59,185 bases of DNA from Deltaproteobacteria bacterium Ga0077550 (GTDB lineage: Bacteria; Myxococcota_A; Polyangia; Nannocystales; Nannocystaceae): positions 1 to 59,185 of the forward strand of contig LNFB01000173.1 in NCBI GenBank assembly GCA_001464385.1, read 5' to 3'. Positions 24,474 through 33,163 of the stretch are shown here, piece after piece. A program made the position numbers and the translations under genes. Each line of letters opens with the position of its first letter. Position 1 is the stretch's first letter. Under the pieces are notes generated by a model, which worked only from the letters and a program-made list of their open reading frames with translations, did no database searches and was not told where the DNA came from.

Positions 24474-26624
24474 CTAGCCCTCGTCCTCGTCGTCATCCTC
24501 TTGGCCCGGCGCCGGCGCCGGGAGCCCGTCGAGGATCCGCTTGAACTCGGGGTGGTTGGGGAGCATCTGCAGCGCGGCGCGGCAGACCTGGCGGGCCTCG
24601 TCGAACATGTTCGCGTCGCGCAGCGTCGCGGCGAGCAGGATGACCGGCTCGACCTCGCGGGGGTTGAGCGCGACGACCGCCCGCAGGTGCTCGACAGCGT
24701 CCCGGGGCCGGCCTTGCTTGCGCAGGATCGCGACCAGCAGGTTGCGGATCTCGACGTCGTTCGGGCGCAGGCGCACGGCGTTGCCGAGGTGGGCCAGCGC
24801 TGCGTCGTCGCCCTCGGACTCCCGCACCGCGAGCGCGAGCATGAGGTGCGGCTGCCAGAACCGGGGGTCGCGGGCGATGATCTCGCGCAGGAACTTCGCG
24901 GCCTCGACCTGCTGCTTGGCGTCGCCCGAGCGCACCTGCTCGATGGCGGCGTCGTAGCGCTCCTCGAAGTCCTCGACGTCGAGCGTCAGCTGGCCGCGGC
25001 GCGCGAAGGCGTCGTCGTCGAGCGTGCGGCGGGGCAGGGCGAGGAGCTTGTCGAGGTAGTCGCGCGCCTTCGGTGGATCGTCGCCCTCGAGGTACATCGT
25101 CGAGACGTAGCGCAGCACCGTCGCGTCGGTCGGGTGACGCTCGGCGGCGCGAAGCAGCAGCATCGTCGCCTTCTCGTTCTTCTCCTCCTCGTGGAGGTCG
25201 AGGAGCATGTCGAGCGCGCTCTTGGCCAGGGTCGGCAGCTCGACGGCGGCCTCGAGCAGCGCGACCGCCTCTTCGCGGTCCTCGCCGCCGCCCTCGCCGC
25301 CGTCGCGATCCCACAGCACGTTGGCGAGGTCGCCGTACGCGGCCGGGACCTTGCCCTCCTCGATCGCGCGGCGCAGGAACGGCTCGGCCTCGTCGAACTG
25401 ATCGTGCTCGAGCATCAGCGACCCGAGGCGCGCGAGCACCTTGGGCGACTCGTTGCCGCGCTCGGCGGCGAACTGCGCGACCTTGAACGCATTGGCCTTG
25501 TCGCCGGCGTTGCGCAGCGTGTCGATGAACTGCACCGCGACGCCCTCGTGCGTGGGGTCGAGGTTGAACGCCTGGTTGAACGCCTGCACGCTCGAGCCGA
25601 TGTCGCCCAGGCGCCGCAGCAGCGCCGCGAGGTGGTGGAACGCGCTCTGGTCCTTCTGTCGCTTCGACGCGGCGACGTTGAGCGCCTGCAGCGACAGCGG
25701 GATCGCCGACTGGTCGATCGGGTTGTTGACCAGGATGTCGGTCATGATGTGCAGCGCCTGCATCGCCGCGTCCATCGAGGGATCGCGGTTGATGGCGTCG
25801 ACGAGCGCCGCGAGGAGCTGGTCGGGCGTCGTCGGCACGCAGCGCCCCTGCAGCGCACTGAGGTTGCCGAGGCCGACGAGGAACGACGTCAACGCGGCGT
25901 TGTTCGACGTGCCGAACGCGGCCTTCCAGTCGGTCTCCTCGATCGTCACGCCGCAGTGACCCGCGAGCTTGCCGAGGACGTCGAACAGGCGCTCGGGCAG
26001 CTCGGCGCCGGTCGACGACCACGACCACTTCTCGAGCTCGACGAGGCGCTGCGTCGGCGCCTCGGCCGGGGCCTCGCCCTCGGCGGCCGGCGGCGGAGCG
26101 ACGCGCTCGGCCTCGGGGATCGTCTCGACGCGGACGAGCTTGAGCTCGCAGCCGACCGAGTCGTCGTCGACCCGCATGTTGGTGATGAGCCCGCGCTTGG
26201 CGTTGGGGAACCGGGCGATGCCGTCGAGCGCCCGCGCGTCGGTCCACGGCTCGCGGAAGACCATCAGCGCCGGCACCTGCCGCTTGCCCTGCTGCGCCAT
26301 CGCGGTGAACACCGGGGCCGCTGCCTTGGCGCCGCGGGTCGCGAGCTCCTGGGCCCACCACCGCTGCACACCCATGCACAGCGGCGCTCCCTTGCCGTCG
26401 TTGGTGCAGGCGATCGGCAGCACGACGAGCTCGATCGAGGCGGCCGCGGCGGCGACCGATTCCTCGTCGCCGTCGTCGTCCTCGTCGCCGTCGTCGTCCT
26501 CGTCGTCCTCGCCCATCACGAGTTGGTCGTCGCCGTCGTCGTCGCCGTCGTCCTGATCCGGAGCCAGATCGGGAGCGTTGCCTTGCGGCTGGTCGTTGGG
26601 CTTGTCGTCGTCGGCGGGCGGCAT
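24474..26624 (-). CDS. Large TPR-repeat protein with acidic N-terminus
   Basis: 716 residues. The first 60 are almost all Asp, Glu, Pro and Gln, encoded by an 18-bp repeat. A mixed domain follows (about 62-260) with four Cys and a W-rich stretch. From about 290 to 700 there are at least eight tetratricopeptide-like helical pairs; clear ones include LLRRLGDIGSSVQAFNQAFNLDPTHE, LARLGSLMLEHDQFDEAEPFLRRAIEEG and DAVEHLRAVVALNPREVEPVILLAATL. There is no signal peptide or membrane helix, so it is probably a cytoplasmic scaffold. Asp/Glu-rich ends recur (DDDEDEG tail). The binding partner is unknown. It ends 90 nt before the TonB-like gene on the same strand and is divergent from the propeller-like lipoprotein. 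Confidence 0.8.
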   Translation of the reverse strand: MPPADDDKPNDQPQGNAPDLAPDQDDGDDDGDDQLVMGEDDEDDDGDEDDDGDEESVAAAAASIELVVLPIACTNDGKGAPLCMGVQRWWAQELATRGAKAAAPVFTAMAQQGKRQVPALMVFREPWTDARALDGIARFPNAKRGLITNMRVDDDSVGCELKLVRVETIPEAERVAPPPAAEGEAPAEAPTQRLVELEKWSWSSTGAELPERLFDVLGKLAGHCGVTIEETDWKAAFGTSNNAALTSFLVGLGNLSALQGRCVPTTPDQLLAALVDAINRDPSMDAAMQALHIMTDILVNNPIDQSAIPLSLQALNVAASKRQKDQSAFHHLAALLRRLGDIGSSVQAFNQAFNLDPTHEGVAVQFIDTLRNAGDKANAFKVAQFAAERGNESPKVLARLGSLMLEHDQFDEAEPFLRRAIEEGKVPAAYGDLANVLWDRDGGEGGGEDREEAVALLEAAVELPTLAKSALDMLLDLHEEEKNEKATMLLLRAAERHPTDATVLRYVSTMYLEGDDPPKARDYLDKLLALPRRTLDDDAFARRGQLTLDVEDFEERYDAAIEQVRSGDAKQQVEAAKFLREIIARDPRFWQPHLMLALAVRESEGDDAALAHLGNAVRLRPNDVEIRNLLVAILRKQGRPRDAVEHLRAVVALNPREVEPVILLAATLRDANMFDEARQVCRAALQMLPNHPEFKRILDGLPAPAPGQEDDDEDEG
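26461..26514. repeat. 18-bp direct repeat encoding an acidic run
   Basis: The unit TCCTCGTCGCCGTCGTCG occurs twice in full (26461-26478 and 26479-26496) and then partially. On the minus strand it encodes the Asp/Glu run near the N-terminus of the TPR protein and preserves the frame. Confidence 0.8.
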
Positions 26625-26784
26625 CGGCGCGAAGCGTGCCGCAGCGGCCGACGGGGCGCAACCGCTGGGACGCCGTCCGAGCGCGTGGCCAGCCGCGCAC
26701 CAGACGGGCCGCGTCGGCTCGGGTGGTGCCCGCGCAACGAGGGCGGTCCTCCGCGAACGCCGCGGCGCCGGACGGCCGCGGTGA

Positions 26785-26790
26785 TACGCT
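26785..26790 (+). promoter_or_regulatory. -10-like TACGCT upstream of the propeller-like lipoprotein
   Basis: TACGCT ends 12 nt before the ATG at 26803. The same hexamer precedes the gene starting at 57982. No -35 match is obvious. Confidence 0.3.
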
Positions 26791-26802
26791 GGCGGCCACG
26801 CG

Positions 26803-28305
26803 ATGGTGGTTCGCTCACGGCGTATGGCGGCGACGAACGCCCGGGTCCTCGGGTGCGTCGCGCTCGCCGCGACGGCGTGCCAGGGTCCGGCCGCCGACGT
26901 GCTCGCGATCTGGGTCGACGCCGCCGTGCAGGACGACGGCGCGCGCGCGATCCAGATCTACGACGCCGGCGAGCGCCGCAGCGTGGAGCTCCGCCCGACG
27001 ATCGCAGGCAGCGACACCGGTCAGATCGGCCTCGGTGTCGCGCCCGGGGGCGGCGGCTTCGCGGTCTCGTCGGTCAAGGGCGGCACCGTGTGGATCGATC
27101 TCGATCGCGGCACCCGCGGCCAGATCGCCCTGGGCCCCTGGGGTGAGCTCGCCGCCGACTTCGCCTTCTCGCGATCGGGCCGCGCCATCCTGCGCTCGAC
27201 CGTCGACGAGATCGATCCCGGCGCGGTGTTGATGCCGATCTCGACCGCGCAGACGACCCCGCTGTGGGTGCATGGGCCAGAGCTCGAGCACCCCGGATCG
27301 CGGGTGCTGATCCGCAGCGCGTCGGCGGCCCCGATCGTGTACTGGGCCGAGCTCCCGGGCGCCGACGCCAACGGCGGCGTGCAGTCCGTGGACGGGACGG
27401 TCGTCGCGTTCGAGTACCCCGCCGACGATCGCCGCACGCCGCTGACGTCGCTCGTCGAGCTCGGCGGCACGCGCATGCACACGCGCGCCATCGACGAGAG
27501 CGCCTTTCCCAACCGGATCGGCAGCAACAGCGCGTGGTGCCTCGGCGGCTTCTGCGTCACGCCCGACGGTGACGCCGCGATCGGCATCAGCCCCACCGTG
27601 TGCGACCTGCTGCGCTTCGAGTGGGCGCGCAAGGGCAGCGACGGCGAGAGTCGACCGGCGCGGAAGATCACGCTCCCCTTGGGCTGCGGTGCGCCCAGCG
27701 AGCCCCACCTGCTCGCGGCGCTCGACGCGAGTCACGTCCTGCTCGACGACGACGAGCGCATCTACCTCGCCGACCTCGATCGCGACCTCTGGACCGCGGT
27801 GCCGAAGCTCGGCGCGGGCCGGCAGATCTTCATGCTCCCGGCCGACGGCGGCCGCACGATGAACCTCGTCTCGGTCACCGGCGCGGTCATCCGCGCCGAC
27901 GCCGACGGCCTGCGGGTGGTCAGCGCCGAGCGGATCGGCTGCAACGTCCGTGGCACGCCGCAGTCGAGCCCCGGCGGCGAGTGGATCCTGATGACGTGCG
28001 AGGGCGAGGTGCCGATGGAGTCGGCCGTCGACCTCGATGTCGCCCTCGCGACGACCGTGCGCATCTCGTCGCTGGGCCTCGAGCGCTACGACGGCCTCGC
28101 GATGGCGCCGCTCGGCATCGACGACGGCGGCAACGCGCTGCTGTACAGCTACGACCCGGACGACAACGAGGAGGTGCCGCGGGGGTTGTTCGTGCTCGAG
28201 GCCTCGGGTGACCTGTCCCGCGTCGACGAGCTCGAGCCGACCCCCGAGGCATTCCGCGGCGCGAGCGGCCTGCCGTACTTCGCGGCGGCCGCTCGGTCCC
28301 GCTGA
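26803..28305 (+). CDS. Lipoprotein with probable beta-propeller fold
   Basis: 500 residues. The lipoprotein signal has Arg in the n-region and lipobox ATAC (Cys26). Starting at 26824 would remove those Arg residues, so 26803 is preferred. The rest is made of repeated four-strand blocks with motifs such as PGGGGFAVSSVKGGTVWIDLDRG, DDDERIYLADLDRDLW and SPGGEWILMTCEGEV, which suggests a six- or seven-bladed beta-propeller of the WD40-like or TolB-like type. Such lipoproteins typically hold protein partners at the membrane face. No enzyme motif is visible. The 3' end is 10 nt from the convergent gene at 28316. Confidence 0.75.
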   Translation: MVVRSRRMAATNARVLGCVALAATACQGPAADVLAIWVDAAVQDDGARAIQIYDAGERRSVELRPTIAGSDTGQIGLGVAPGGGGFAVSSVKGGTVWIDLDRGTRGQIALGPWGELAADFAFSRSGRAILRSTVDEIDPGAVLMPISTAQTTPLWVHGPELEHPGSRVLIRSASAAPIVYWAELPGADANGGVQSVDGTVVAFEYPADDRRTPLTSLVELGGTRMHTRAIDESAFPNRIGSNSAWCLGGFCVTPDGDAAIGISPTVCDLLRFEWARKGSDGESRPARKITLPLGCGAPSEPHLLAALDASHVLLDDDERIYLADLDRDLWTAVPKLGAGRQIFMLPADGGRTMNLVSVTGAVIRADADGLRVVSAERIGCNVRGTPQSSPGGEWILMTCEGEVPMESAVDLDVALATTVRISSLGLERYDGLAMAPLGIDDGGNALLYSYDPDDNEEVPRGLFVLEASGDLSRVDELEPTPEAFRGASGLPYFAAAARSR

Positions 28306-28315
28306 CGCCCCCGCG

Positions 28316-29371
28316 TCACAGATCGACGAGCAGGGGCAGCGAGACCTCGGTCGTGCCGGTCGCGTCGACGCTGACGTTCGAGTTGGGGATGCTGACCGTG
28401 TCGCCTGCGTCGGGCAGGAACGTCCCGGCGAGGTTGCCGTTGCGATCGAGGATCGCGTTGGCCTTGTAGTCGTCGGCGTGGATCTGCTCGAGCGTCAGCA
28501 CCAGCGAGGTCGCGCCTGCGTCGGCGTGCCCGCGGATGAAGCGGCTGGGCGTGCAGCCGCCGCCGAGGTTGCAGGCGGTCGTGGACAGGATCACCCACGC
28601 GTCGCTCGCCTCGGCGAGCGGGGTCGTCCACGTCAGCGTCACCTCGAGCGTCGGCATCTCGGGGAACGGCGCGTCACCGGGCTGGGGGGTGTCGTCGACC
28701 GGGAACGGCCCGTCGATCTCGCGCAGCTCGGCGCGCGTCGCTGGCCAGTCGAAGTGGGTGGTGCCGCGGACGTCGACGTGCATGTCGAGGGCGTCCGGAC
28801 CTTCGAAGTCGAACACCGCGTCGACGTACTCGCAGCCGGCGTCGATCGAGCAGAAGCGCCAGCGCTCGGCCTCGAGGTCGGCCTCGACCAGGCGCGTGCG
28901 GCTGTCGCGGAGGATGCCGAGGAAGTAGCCGCCGTTGCGGAACACCAGCACGTCCTCGCCGTCGTGCTGCTCGACGACCATCGCCATGCGCAGCGAGTTG
29001 CCGCCGTCGAGATCGGTGCGTGAGAAGAGCGTGTGCCCGTCGGCGGGGCGCACGTCCATGTTCATGGTCGGGAAGTCGCCGGCCGACGTCATCGAGTCGA
29101 CCGGGCCGACCCACAGGCCCGGCCAGCGGGCGAAGAACTCGGCGGTCGCCGTCGGGTCGGCGGTGCCGCCGGTGGTGTCGGCCCCACTGGCGCCCGAGGA
29201 GTCCGCGACGGTCGGGTCGGAGCCGGAGCCGGAGCCGGAGCTGGTGCCGGCTGCATTGCCGGTGGAACCGGCGGTCGACCCGTCGGAGGCGGGATCGTCG
29301 GTCGTGCACCCGGTCGGCAGGGGCGCGAGGGCGGCGAGCGTGAGTAGGGCGGTGCGGATGGTCGCGGTCAT
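28316..29371 (-). CDS. Lipoprotein with Ser/Thr/Gly linker and unknown domain
   Basis: 351 residues from an ATG at 29371 with GGAG 6 nt upstream. The lipobox is PTGC (Cys22). A low-complexity stretch (about 25-75) rich in S, G, T, D and A follows and includes a DNA hexamer repeat (GGAGCC) encoding SGSGSG. The folded part (about 80-350) begins FFARWPGLWVGPVDSMTSAGDFP and contains several strands with DLDGGNSLRMAMVVEQHDGEDV. It may be a lipocalin-like or jelly-roll barrel, but this is a guess. The linker composition matches other surface lipoproteins in this window and places the domain away from the membrane. Confidence 0.7.
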   Translation of the reverse strand: MTATIRTALLTLAALAPLPTGCTTDDPASDGSTAGSTGNAAGTSSGSGSGSDPTVADSSGASGADTTGGTADPTATAEFFARWPGLWVGPVDSMTSAGDFPTMNMDVRPADGHTLFSRTDLDGGNSLRMAMVVEQHDGEDVLVFRNGGYFLGILRDSRTRLVEADLEAERWRFCSIDAGCEYVDAVFDFEGPDALDMHVDVRGTTHFDWPATRAELREIDGPFPVDDTPQPGDAPFPEMPTLEVTLTWTTPLAEASDAWVILSTTACNLGGGCTPSRFIRGHADAGATSLVLTLEQIHADDYKANAILDRNGNLAGTFLPDAGDTVSIPNSNVSVDATGTTEVSLPLLVDL

Positions 29372-29492
29372 GATCGTCTCCAAGCCAAGGGAAGCGGGCA
29401 CAGCAGGGCGCCCGGACTCCACTATCGCGCGCCCCCGGCCGCGGGTTGTGATCCCCAGCACGTTCCCCGCGACCACCACTGCTCCGCCGCGA

Positions 29493-30656
29493 TCATTGCG
29501 GCCGTGCGAGGGCGACGACGCGGTCCATGAACTGCTCGACGTCGTCCTCGGTGTTGTAGAAGTGCGGGCCGAGGCGCAGCCCACAGTTGGGCCGCCAGTC
29601 GTGCTTGTAGCCCTCGGCGACGAGCTGCTTGCTGGCCCGCTCGCTGTCGGGGAAGTCGACCGCGACGAAGCCCGTGCGCGACGCGTGATCGAGCGGCGAG
29701 TGGATCTCGAGCCCCGCGGCCTGGGCCCGATCGATGATGCGCTGGCACAGCGCGATGTTGTGGGCGCGGATGCGATCGATGCCGATCTCGTGCAGCGGCT
29801 CGTAGGCCTTGCGCGCGACGTAGTACGCCGGCATCGACGGCGTGCCCGCCATCAGGCGCCACGCGTTGTCGGCGTAGCGGATCGGCGCCGGCTCGAAGGC
29901 GAACGGATCGGCGTGGGCGAACCATCCGGTGAGGCGCGGCTTCAGCTGGTCGCGCACGCCCGGGCGCGCGTACAGGAACGCGGTACCCGGACCACCGCAC
30001 AGCCACTTGTGGCTGCCGCCGACGATCATGTCCGCGCCCCAGGCGTTCACGTCGATCGGGACCGAGCCGAGCGTCTGGTACACGTCGATCATGCTCAGCG
30101 CCCCGACCTCGCGGGCGCGGGCACAGATCGCGCCGATGTCCTGCAGCGCGCCGGAGACGTAGATCGCGTGGGACGACGGCACGATCGCGGTGCGCTCGTC
30201 GATGGCCTCGAGCATGCGCTCGGTCGGCACGGTCATGCCGTCGTCGCTCGGCACCAGCACCAGCTCGGCGCCCAGCGCCCGGAAGCGCTCCCACACGTAG
30301 ATGACGTTCGGGAACTGCAGGGCCTCGACGACGACGCGGTTGCGCGTGCTCGAGAAGTCGATCGTGCTCGCGACCGCCGCCTGGAAGTAGGCGACGTTCT
30401 GGTTGAGCGCAGTGTGGCCGGGCACCCCGCCGAACAGCCGCGCGGCGCTGTCGGCCGTGGCGTCCACGACGTCGGGCCAGTGCTCCCAGGCCTCGACGCC
30501 CTCGCGTTCCCACAGCTCGGCGTACTCCGCGAGCGCGGCCTTCGTGCCGCGGTGCATCGCGCCCATGCTGTTGCTGTTGAGGTAGCGCGTGCGCGACAGG
30601 ATCGGGTACTCGTCGCGCCAGCGCGCCAGCTCGGGATCGATTCGCGGGGTGGTCAT
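29493..30656 (-). CDS. Class V aminotransferase/kynureninase-like PLP enzyme
   Basis: 387 residues from an ATG that overlaps the stop of the upstream gene (ATGA). The fold-type I PLP enzyme pattern is clear: ARLFGGVPGHTALNQNVAYFQAA, SSHAIYVSGALQDIGAICARARE, the Asp of MIDVYQTLG that pairs with the cofactor pyridine nitrogen, and the Schiff-base lysine in GGSHKWLCGGPGTAF. The C-terminal small domain has GLRLGPHFYNTEDDVEQFMD. It is most like kynureninase or cysteine-desulfurase relatives that cleave or transaminate amino acids. Its operon with gcvT and gcvH suggests glycine or one-carbon metabolism, but the substrate cannot be told from sequence. Confidence 0.85.
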   Translation of the reverse strand: MTTPRIDPELARWRDEYPILSRTRYLNSNSMGAMHRGTKAALAEYAELWEREGVEAWEHWPDVVDATADSAARLFGGVPGHTALNQNVAYFQAAVASTIDFSSTRNRVVVEALQFPNVIYVWERFRALGAELVLVPSDDGMTVPTERMLEAIDERTAIVPSSHAIYVSGALQDIGAICARAREVGALSMIDVYQTLGSVPIDVNAWGADMIVGGSHKWLCGGPGTAFLYARPGVRDQLKPRLTGWFAHADPFAFEPAPIRYADNAWRLMAGTPSMPAYYVARKAYEPLHEIGIDRIRAHNIALCQRIIDRAQAAGLEIHSPLDHASRTGFVAVDFPDSERASKQLVAEGYKHDWRPNCGLRLGPHFYNTEDDVEQFMDRVVALARPQ

Positions 30657-31525
30657 GGTGGGCTCGTCTCGTAGGGGGCGAAGGGGGTCCGGCTGCGGCG
30701 CGCGCGGTTGAACCGCCGCAGCTCGTCTTGGGTGAAGGCGTCCTTGCTGGTCGGCCCGAGGTGACGGCGGACGAAGCCCTCGATGGTCTCGCGGGCGACG
30801 GCGGCGGTCTGCGCCCGGGCATCGTCGATCGAGGCGGCCGCGTCGGGCACCGCGGTCGGGATCGCCAGCGGCTCCTGGCAGTCGTCCCAGCGCTGGAAGA
30901 TCAGGCGTCGCCGCGTCGCGGCGGGAATCGAGCGATCGGTCCAGATCGCGAGCAGCTGTCCCGGCAGGGCCCGCAGGCCCTCGCGGAACTGCAGCGCCGC
31001 GAAGCCCGTCGCGAGCCGCTGGCGGAACGGCGCGGTGCGGGCGAGGAAGCCGGCCTTGGCCGCCGCCGACGGATCGCTGCCGGACATCGCCAGGGCCCAC
31101 TCGCTGGGCCCGCGCACGCGCAGGCCCACGAAGGGGTTCAGCGCCCGCGCGCGCTCGGTCGGCAACGCGAGGCCGCGGCCGCGCAGGTGCTCGCGGTGAT
31201 CGAGGCGTCGCCACCGATCGGCGAACAGCACGCTGCCATCGCGTCGGACCAGCGCGCGGAAGCGGTGGCCCGGATCCTCGTAGCCGAAGGTGCCATCGGC
31301 CTGGCGGACCAGGCCGAGGCCGTGGACGCGATCCTGCTCGGCCAGCGGGACGAGGCCGGTGCCAGCGGGCAGGGCCCGCGGCGGTGGAGGGGACACGCGG
31401 CCGCCGGGGGGCAGCGGCGTGCCGAGCTCGTCCTGCACCTGGTGCGGCGGCTCGGCGCCCGCGGACCGGCCGAGCAGGCAGGCCGCGAGGATCGCCGCAC
31501 ACCAGGTCGGCGGGCCGAGCCTCAC
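30653..31525 (-). CDS. Exported protein of unknown function
   Basis: 290 residues from a GTG that overlaps the gcvH stop (GTGA). The first 24 residues form a signal peptide; an AGAE cleavage site is likely, although an LAAC at 13-16 could also act as a lipobox. Mature segments include FGYEDPGHRFRALVRRDGSVLFADRWRRL and FRQRLATGFAALQFREGLRALPGQLLAIW. There is no recognised domain or catalytic motif. The C-terminal third is helical and basic. It is an odd member of an otherwise metabolic operon (gcvT-gcvH-this-PLP enzyme), with overlaps on both sides, so it is almost certainly co-translated with them. Confidence 0.7.
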   Translation of the reverse strand: MRLGPPTWCAAILAACLLGRSAGAEPPHQVQDELGTPLPPGGRVSPPPPRALPAGTGLVPLAEQDRVHGLGLVRQADGTFGYEDPGHRFRALVRRDGSVLFADRWRRLDHREHLRGRGLALPTERARALNPFVGLRVRGPSEWALAMSGSDPSAAAKAGFLARTAPFRQRLATGFAALQFREGLRALPGQLLAIWTDRSIPAATRRRLIFQRWDDCQEPLAIPTAVPDAAASIDDARAQTAAVARETIEGFVRRHLGPTSKDAFTQDELRRFNRARRSRTPFAPYETSPP

Positions 31526-31902
31526 ACGAGCTTCTCGTACGCCGCCGCGTCGAGCAGGGCGTCGAAATCCGCGGCGTTCGCCGGACGGATCTTGATCATC
31601 CAGCCCGCCGTGTACGGGTCGTCGTTGACGCGCTCGGGGTTGGCGTCGAGCTCGCCGTTCTTCTCCACGATCTCACCGCTGAGCGGGGCGTACAGCTCCG
31701 AGACCGCCTTCACCGAGTCGACGTCGCCGAACCGCTCGCCGGCCGTCACCTTGGTGCCGGCGTCGGGCAGCGTGACGAGCGTGATGTCACCGAGCTGCTC
31801 GACCGCGTGCGAGGTGATGCCCACGACGACGACGTCGCCCTCGCGGCGCGCCCATTCGTGGTCCTTGGTGTAACGGAGATCGGCGGGGACGTTGCTGCTC
31901 AT
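31522..31902 (-). CDS. gcvH: Glycine cleavage system H protein
   Basis: 126 residues, normal for GcvH, the lipoyl carrier that shuttles the aminomethyl group between the P, T and L proteins of glycine cleavage. The lipoylation site is intact: Lys65 in VDSVKAVSELYAPLSGE. The start MSSNVPADLRYTKDHEWAR and the C-terminal NDDPYTAGWMIKI are typical. A GAGG site lies 5 nt before the ATG at 31902. It follows gcvT by 49 nt on the minus strand, and its stop overlaps the start of the exported protein gene. Confidence 0.96.
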   Translation of the reverse strand: MSSNVPADLRYTKDHEWARREGDVVVVGITSHAVEQLGDITLVTLPDAGTKVTAGERFGDVDSVKAVSELYAPLSGEIVEKNGELDANPERVNDDPYTAGWMIKIRPANAADFDALLDAAAYEKLV

Positions 31903-31951
31903 CGGATCCTCGAGGCGTCGGGGTTGTGCATGCGGAAATGGAAGCTGCGGC

Positions 31952-33049
31952 TCACTTGGCGCGACGGTAGAACGGGCCGGCGACCTGCTCGGCGGCGATG
32001 ACCCTGCCGCGCTGCGACACCCGCAGCGGCGCGCCGGTCTTGGCCATCGCGGTGGGGACCCAGGCCATGCCGACGGAGCCGCCGACGGTCGGGGCGACGC
32101 CACCGGAGCTGACGCGGCCGACGACCGCGTCGTCGTCCCCGAGGATGTCGGCGCCGTCGCGGACGACGCTGCGATCGAGCACGCGGAAGCCGACGAGCTT
32201 GCGGGTGGGGCCGTTCAGCTTCACCGCGGCCAGCGCGTCGTGGCCGATGCAGGCGATGCCCTTGTCGAGCTTCACGACCCAGCCGAGGCCCGCGGAGATC
32301 GGGTCCGTGGTGTCGTCGATGTCGTTGCCGTACAGCGACAGCCGGGCCTCGAGGCGCAGGGTGTCGCGGGCGCCCAGGCCGATCGGCGGCGCGCCGGCCT
32401 CGAGCAACGCGCGCCACACGGTGACGGCGTCGGCTGCCGGGACGAACAGCTCGAAGCCGTCCTCGCCGGTGTAGCCGGTGCGGGCGGCGACGATGTCGAC
32501 GCCGCGGATCTGGCCGGACCCGAAGCCGAAGCTCGGCACGTCGCCGAGCGCGGCGCCGGCGAGCCCGGCGACCAGGGCGACGGCGGTCGGCCCCTGCACG
32601 GCGATGAGCGCCCACTGGGGCGACACGTCCTCGATCGTGCAGTCGGCACCCTCGCCGTAGCGGCGGAAGTGGGCGAAGTCCTTCGCGATGTTCGCCGCGT
32701 TGACGACGATGCGGAGGTACTCGGGCCCGAAGCGATAGACGATGCAGTCGTCGACGATGCCGCCGTGCTCGTGGCAGGTGACGGTGTACGCGGCGCGACC
32801 GTCGGTCAGCTTGCCGATGTCGTTGGTGACGAGCTTCTGCACGCAGGCGATCGCCCCGGGCCCGCGGAAGTCGATCTCGCCCATGTGCGAGACGTCGAAG
32901 ATGCCGCACTTCTCGCGGACGGCCCGGTGCTCGGCCAGGATCCCGGCGCTGTACTGGATCGGCATGTGCCAGCCCCCGAACGCGACCATCTTCGCTCCGA
33001 GTTCGACGTGGGCATCGTGCAAGGGCGTGTGCGCGAGGGTCTCGGACAT
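31952..33049 (-). CDS. gcvT: Aminomethyltransferase, glycine cleavage T protein
   Basis: 365 residues, standard length. GcvT releases ammonia from the aminomethyl-lipoyl group of GcvH and gives methylene-tetrahydrofolate. Recognisable features are LHDAHVELGAKMVAFGGWHMPIQY, FDVSHMGEIDFRGPGA, the folate-site Asp in GGIVDDCIVYRF, ARTGYTGEDGFELFVP and the C-terminal barrel GFRVLDRSVVRDG. It heads the minus-strand operon gcvT-gcvH-exported protein-PLP enzyme. No gcvP is present in the window. A TTGCGC-N18-CATAGT promoter-like arrangement lies 10 nt upstream. Confidence 0.96.
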   Translation of the reverse strand: MSETLAHTPLHDAHVELGAKMVAFGGWHMPIQYSAGILAEHRAVREKCGIFDVSHMGEIDFRGPGAIACVQKLVTNDIGKLTDGRAAYTVTCHEHGGIVDDCIVYRFGPEYLRIVVNAANIAKDFAHFRRYGEGADCTIEDVSPQWALIAVQGPTAVALVAGLAGAALGDVPSFGFGSGQIRGVDIVAARTGYTGEDGFELFVPAADAVTVWRALLEAGAPPIGLGARDTLRLEARLSLYGNDIDDTTDPISAGLGWVVKLDKGIACIGHDALAAVKLNGPTRKLVGFRVLDRSVVRDGADILGDDDAVVGRVSSGGVAPTVGGSVGMAWVPTAMAKTGAPLRVSQRGRVIAAEQVAGPFYRRAK

Positions 33050-33059
33050 GGGCGACGCG

Positions 33060-33089
33060 ACTATGGGGCAAGCCCGGGCGGCCGCGCAA
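33060..33089 (-). promoter_or_regulatory. Possible promoter TTGCGC-N18-CATAGT for gcvT operon
   Basis: On the minus strand TTGCGC (33084-33089) and CATAGT (33060-33065) are 18 bp apart. The -10 ends 10 nt before the gcvT ATG at 33049, so the leader would be very short. No glycine riboswitch fits in this space. Confidence 0.4.
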
Positions 33090-33150
33090 GCCGACCCGTC
33101 GACGGTCCCACGGCTTGGGCGCGGGCATGGGCGAGGCCGCGGGGCGGTGC

Positions 33151-33156
33151 TAAGAC
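33151..33156 (+). promoter_or_regulatory. -10-like TAAGAC upstream of the AgmX-like lipoprotein
   Basis: TAAGAC ends 7 nt before the ATG at 33164, as expected for a leaderless transcript. The bases GC precede it, giving GCTAAGAC, which resembles other sites in the window (GCTAGACT, GCTATAGG). No -35 is seen. Confidence 0.35.
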
Positions 33157-33163
33157 GTCCTGC

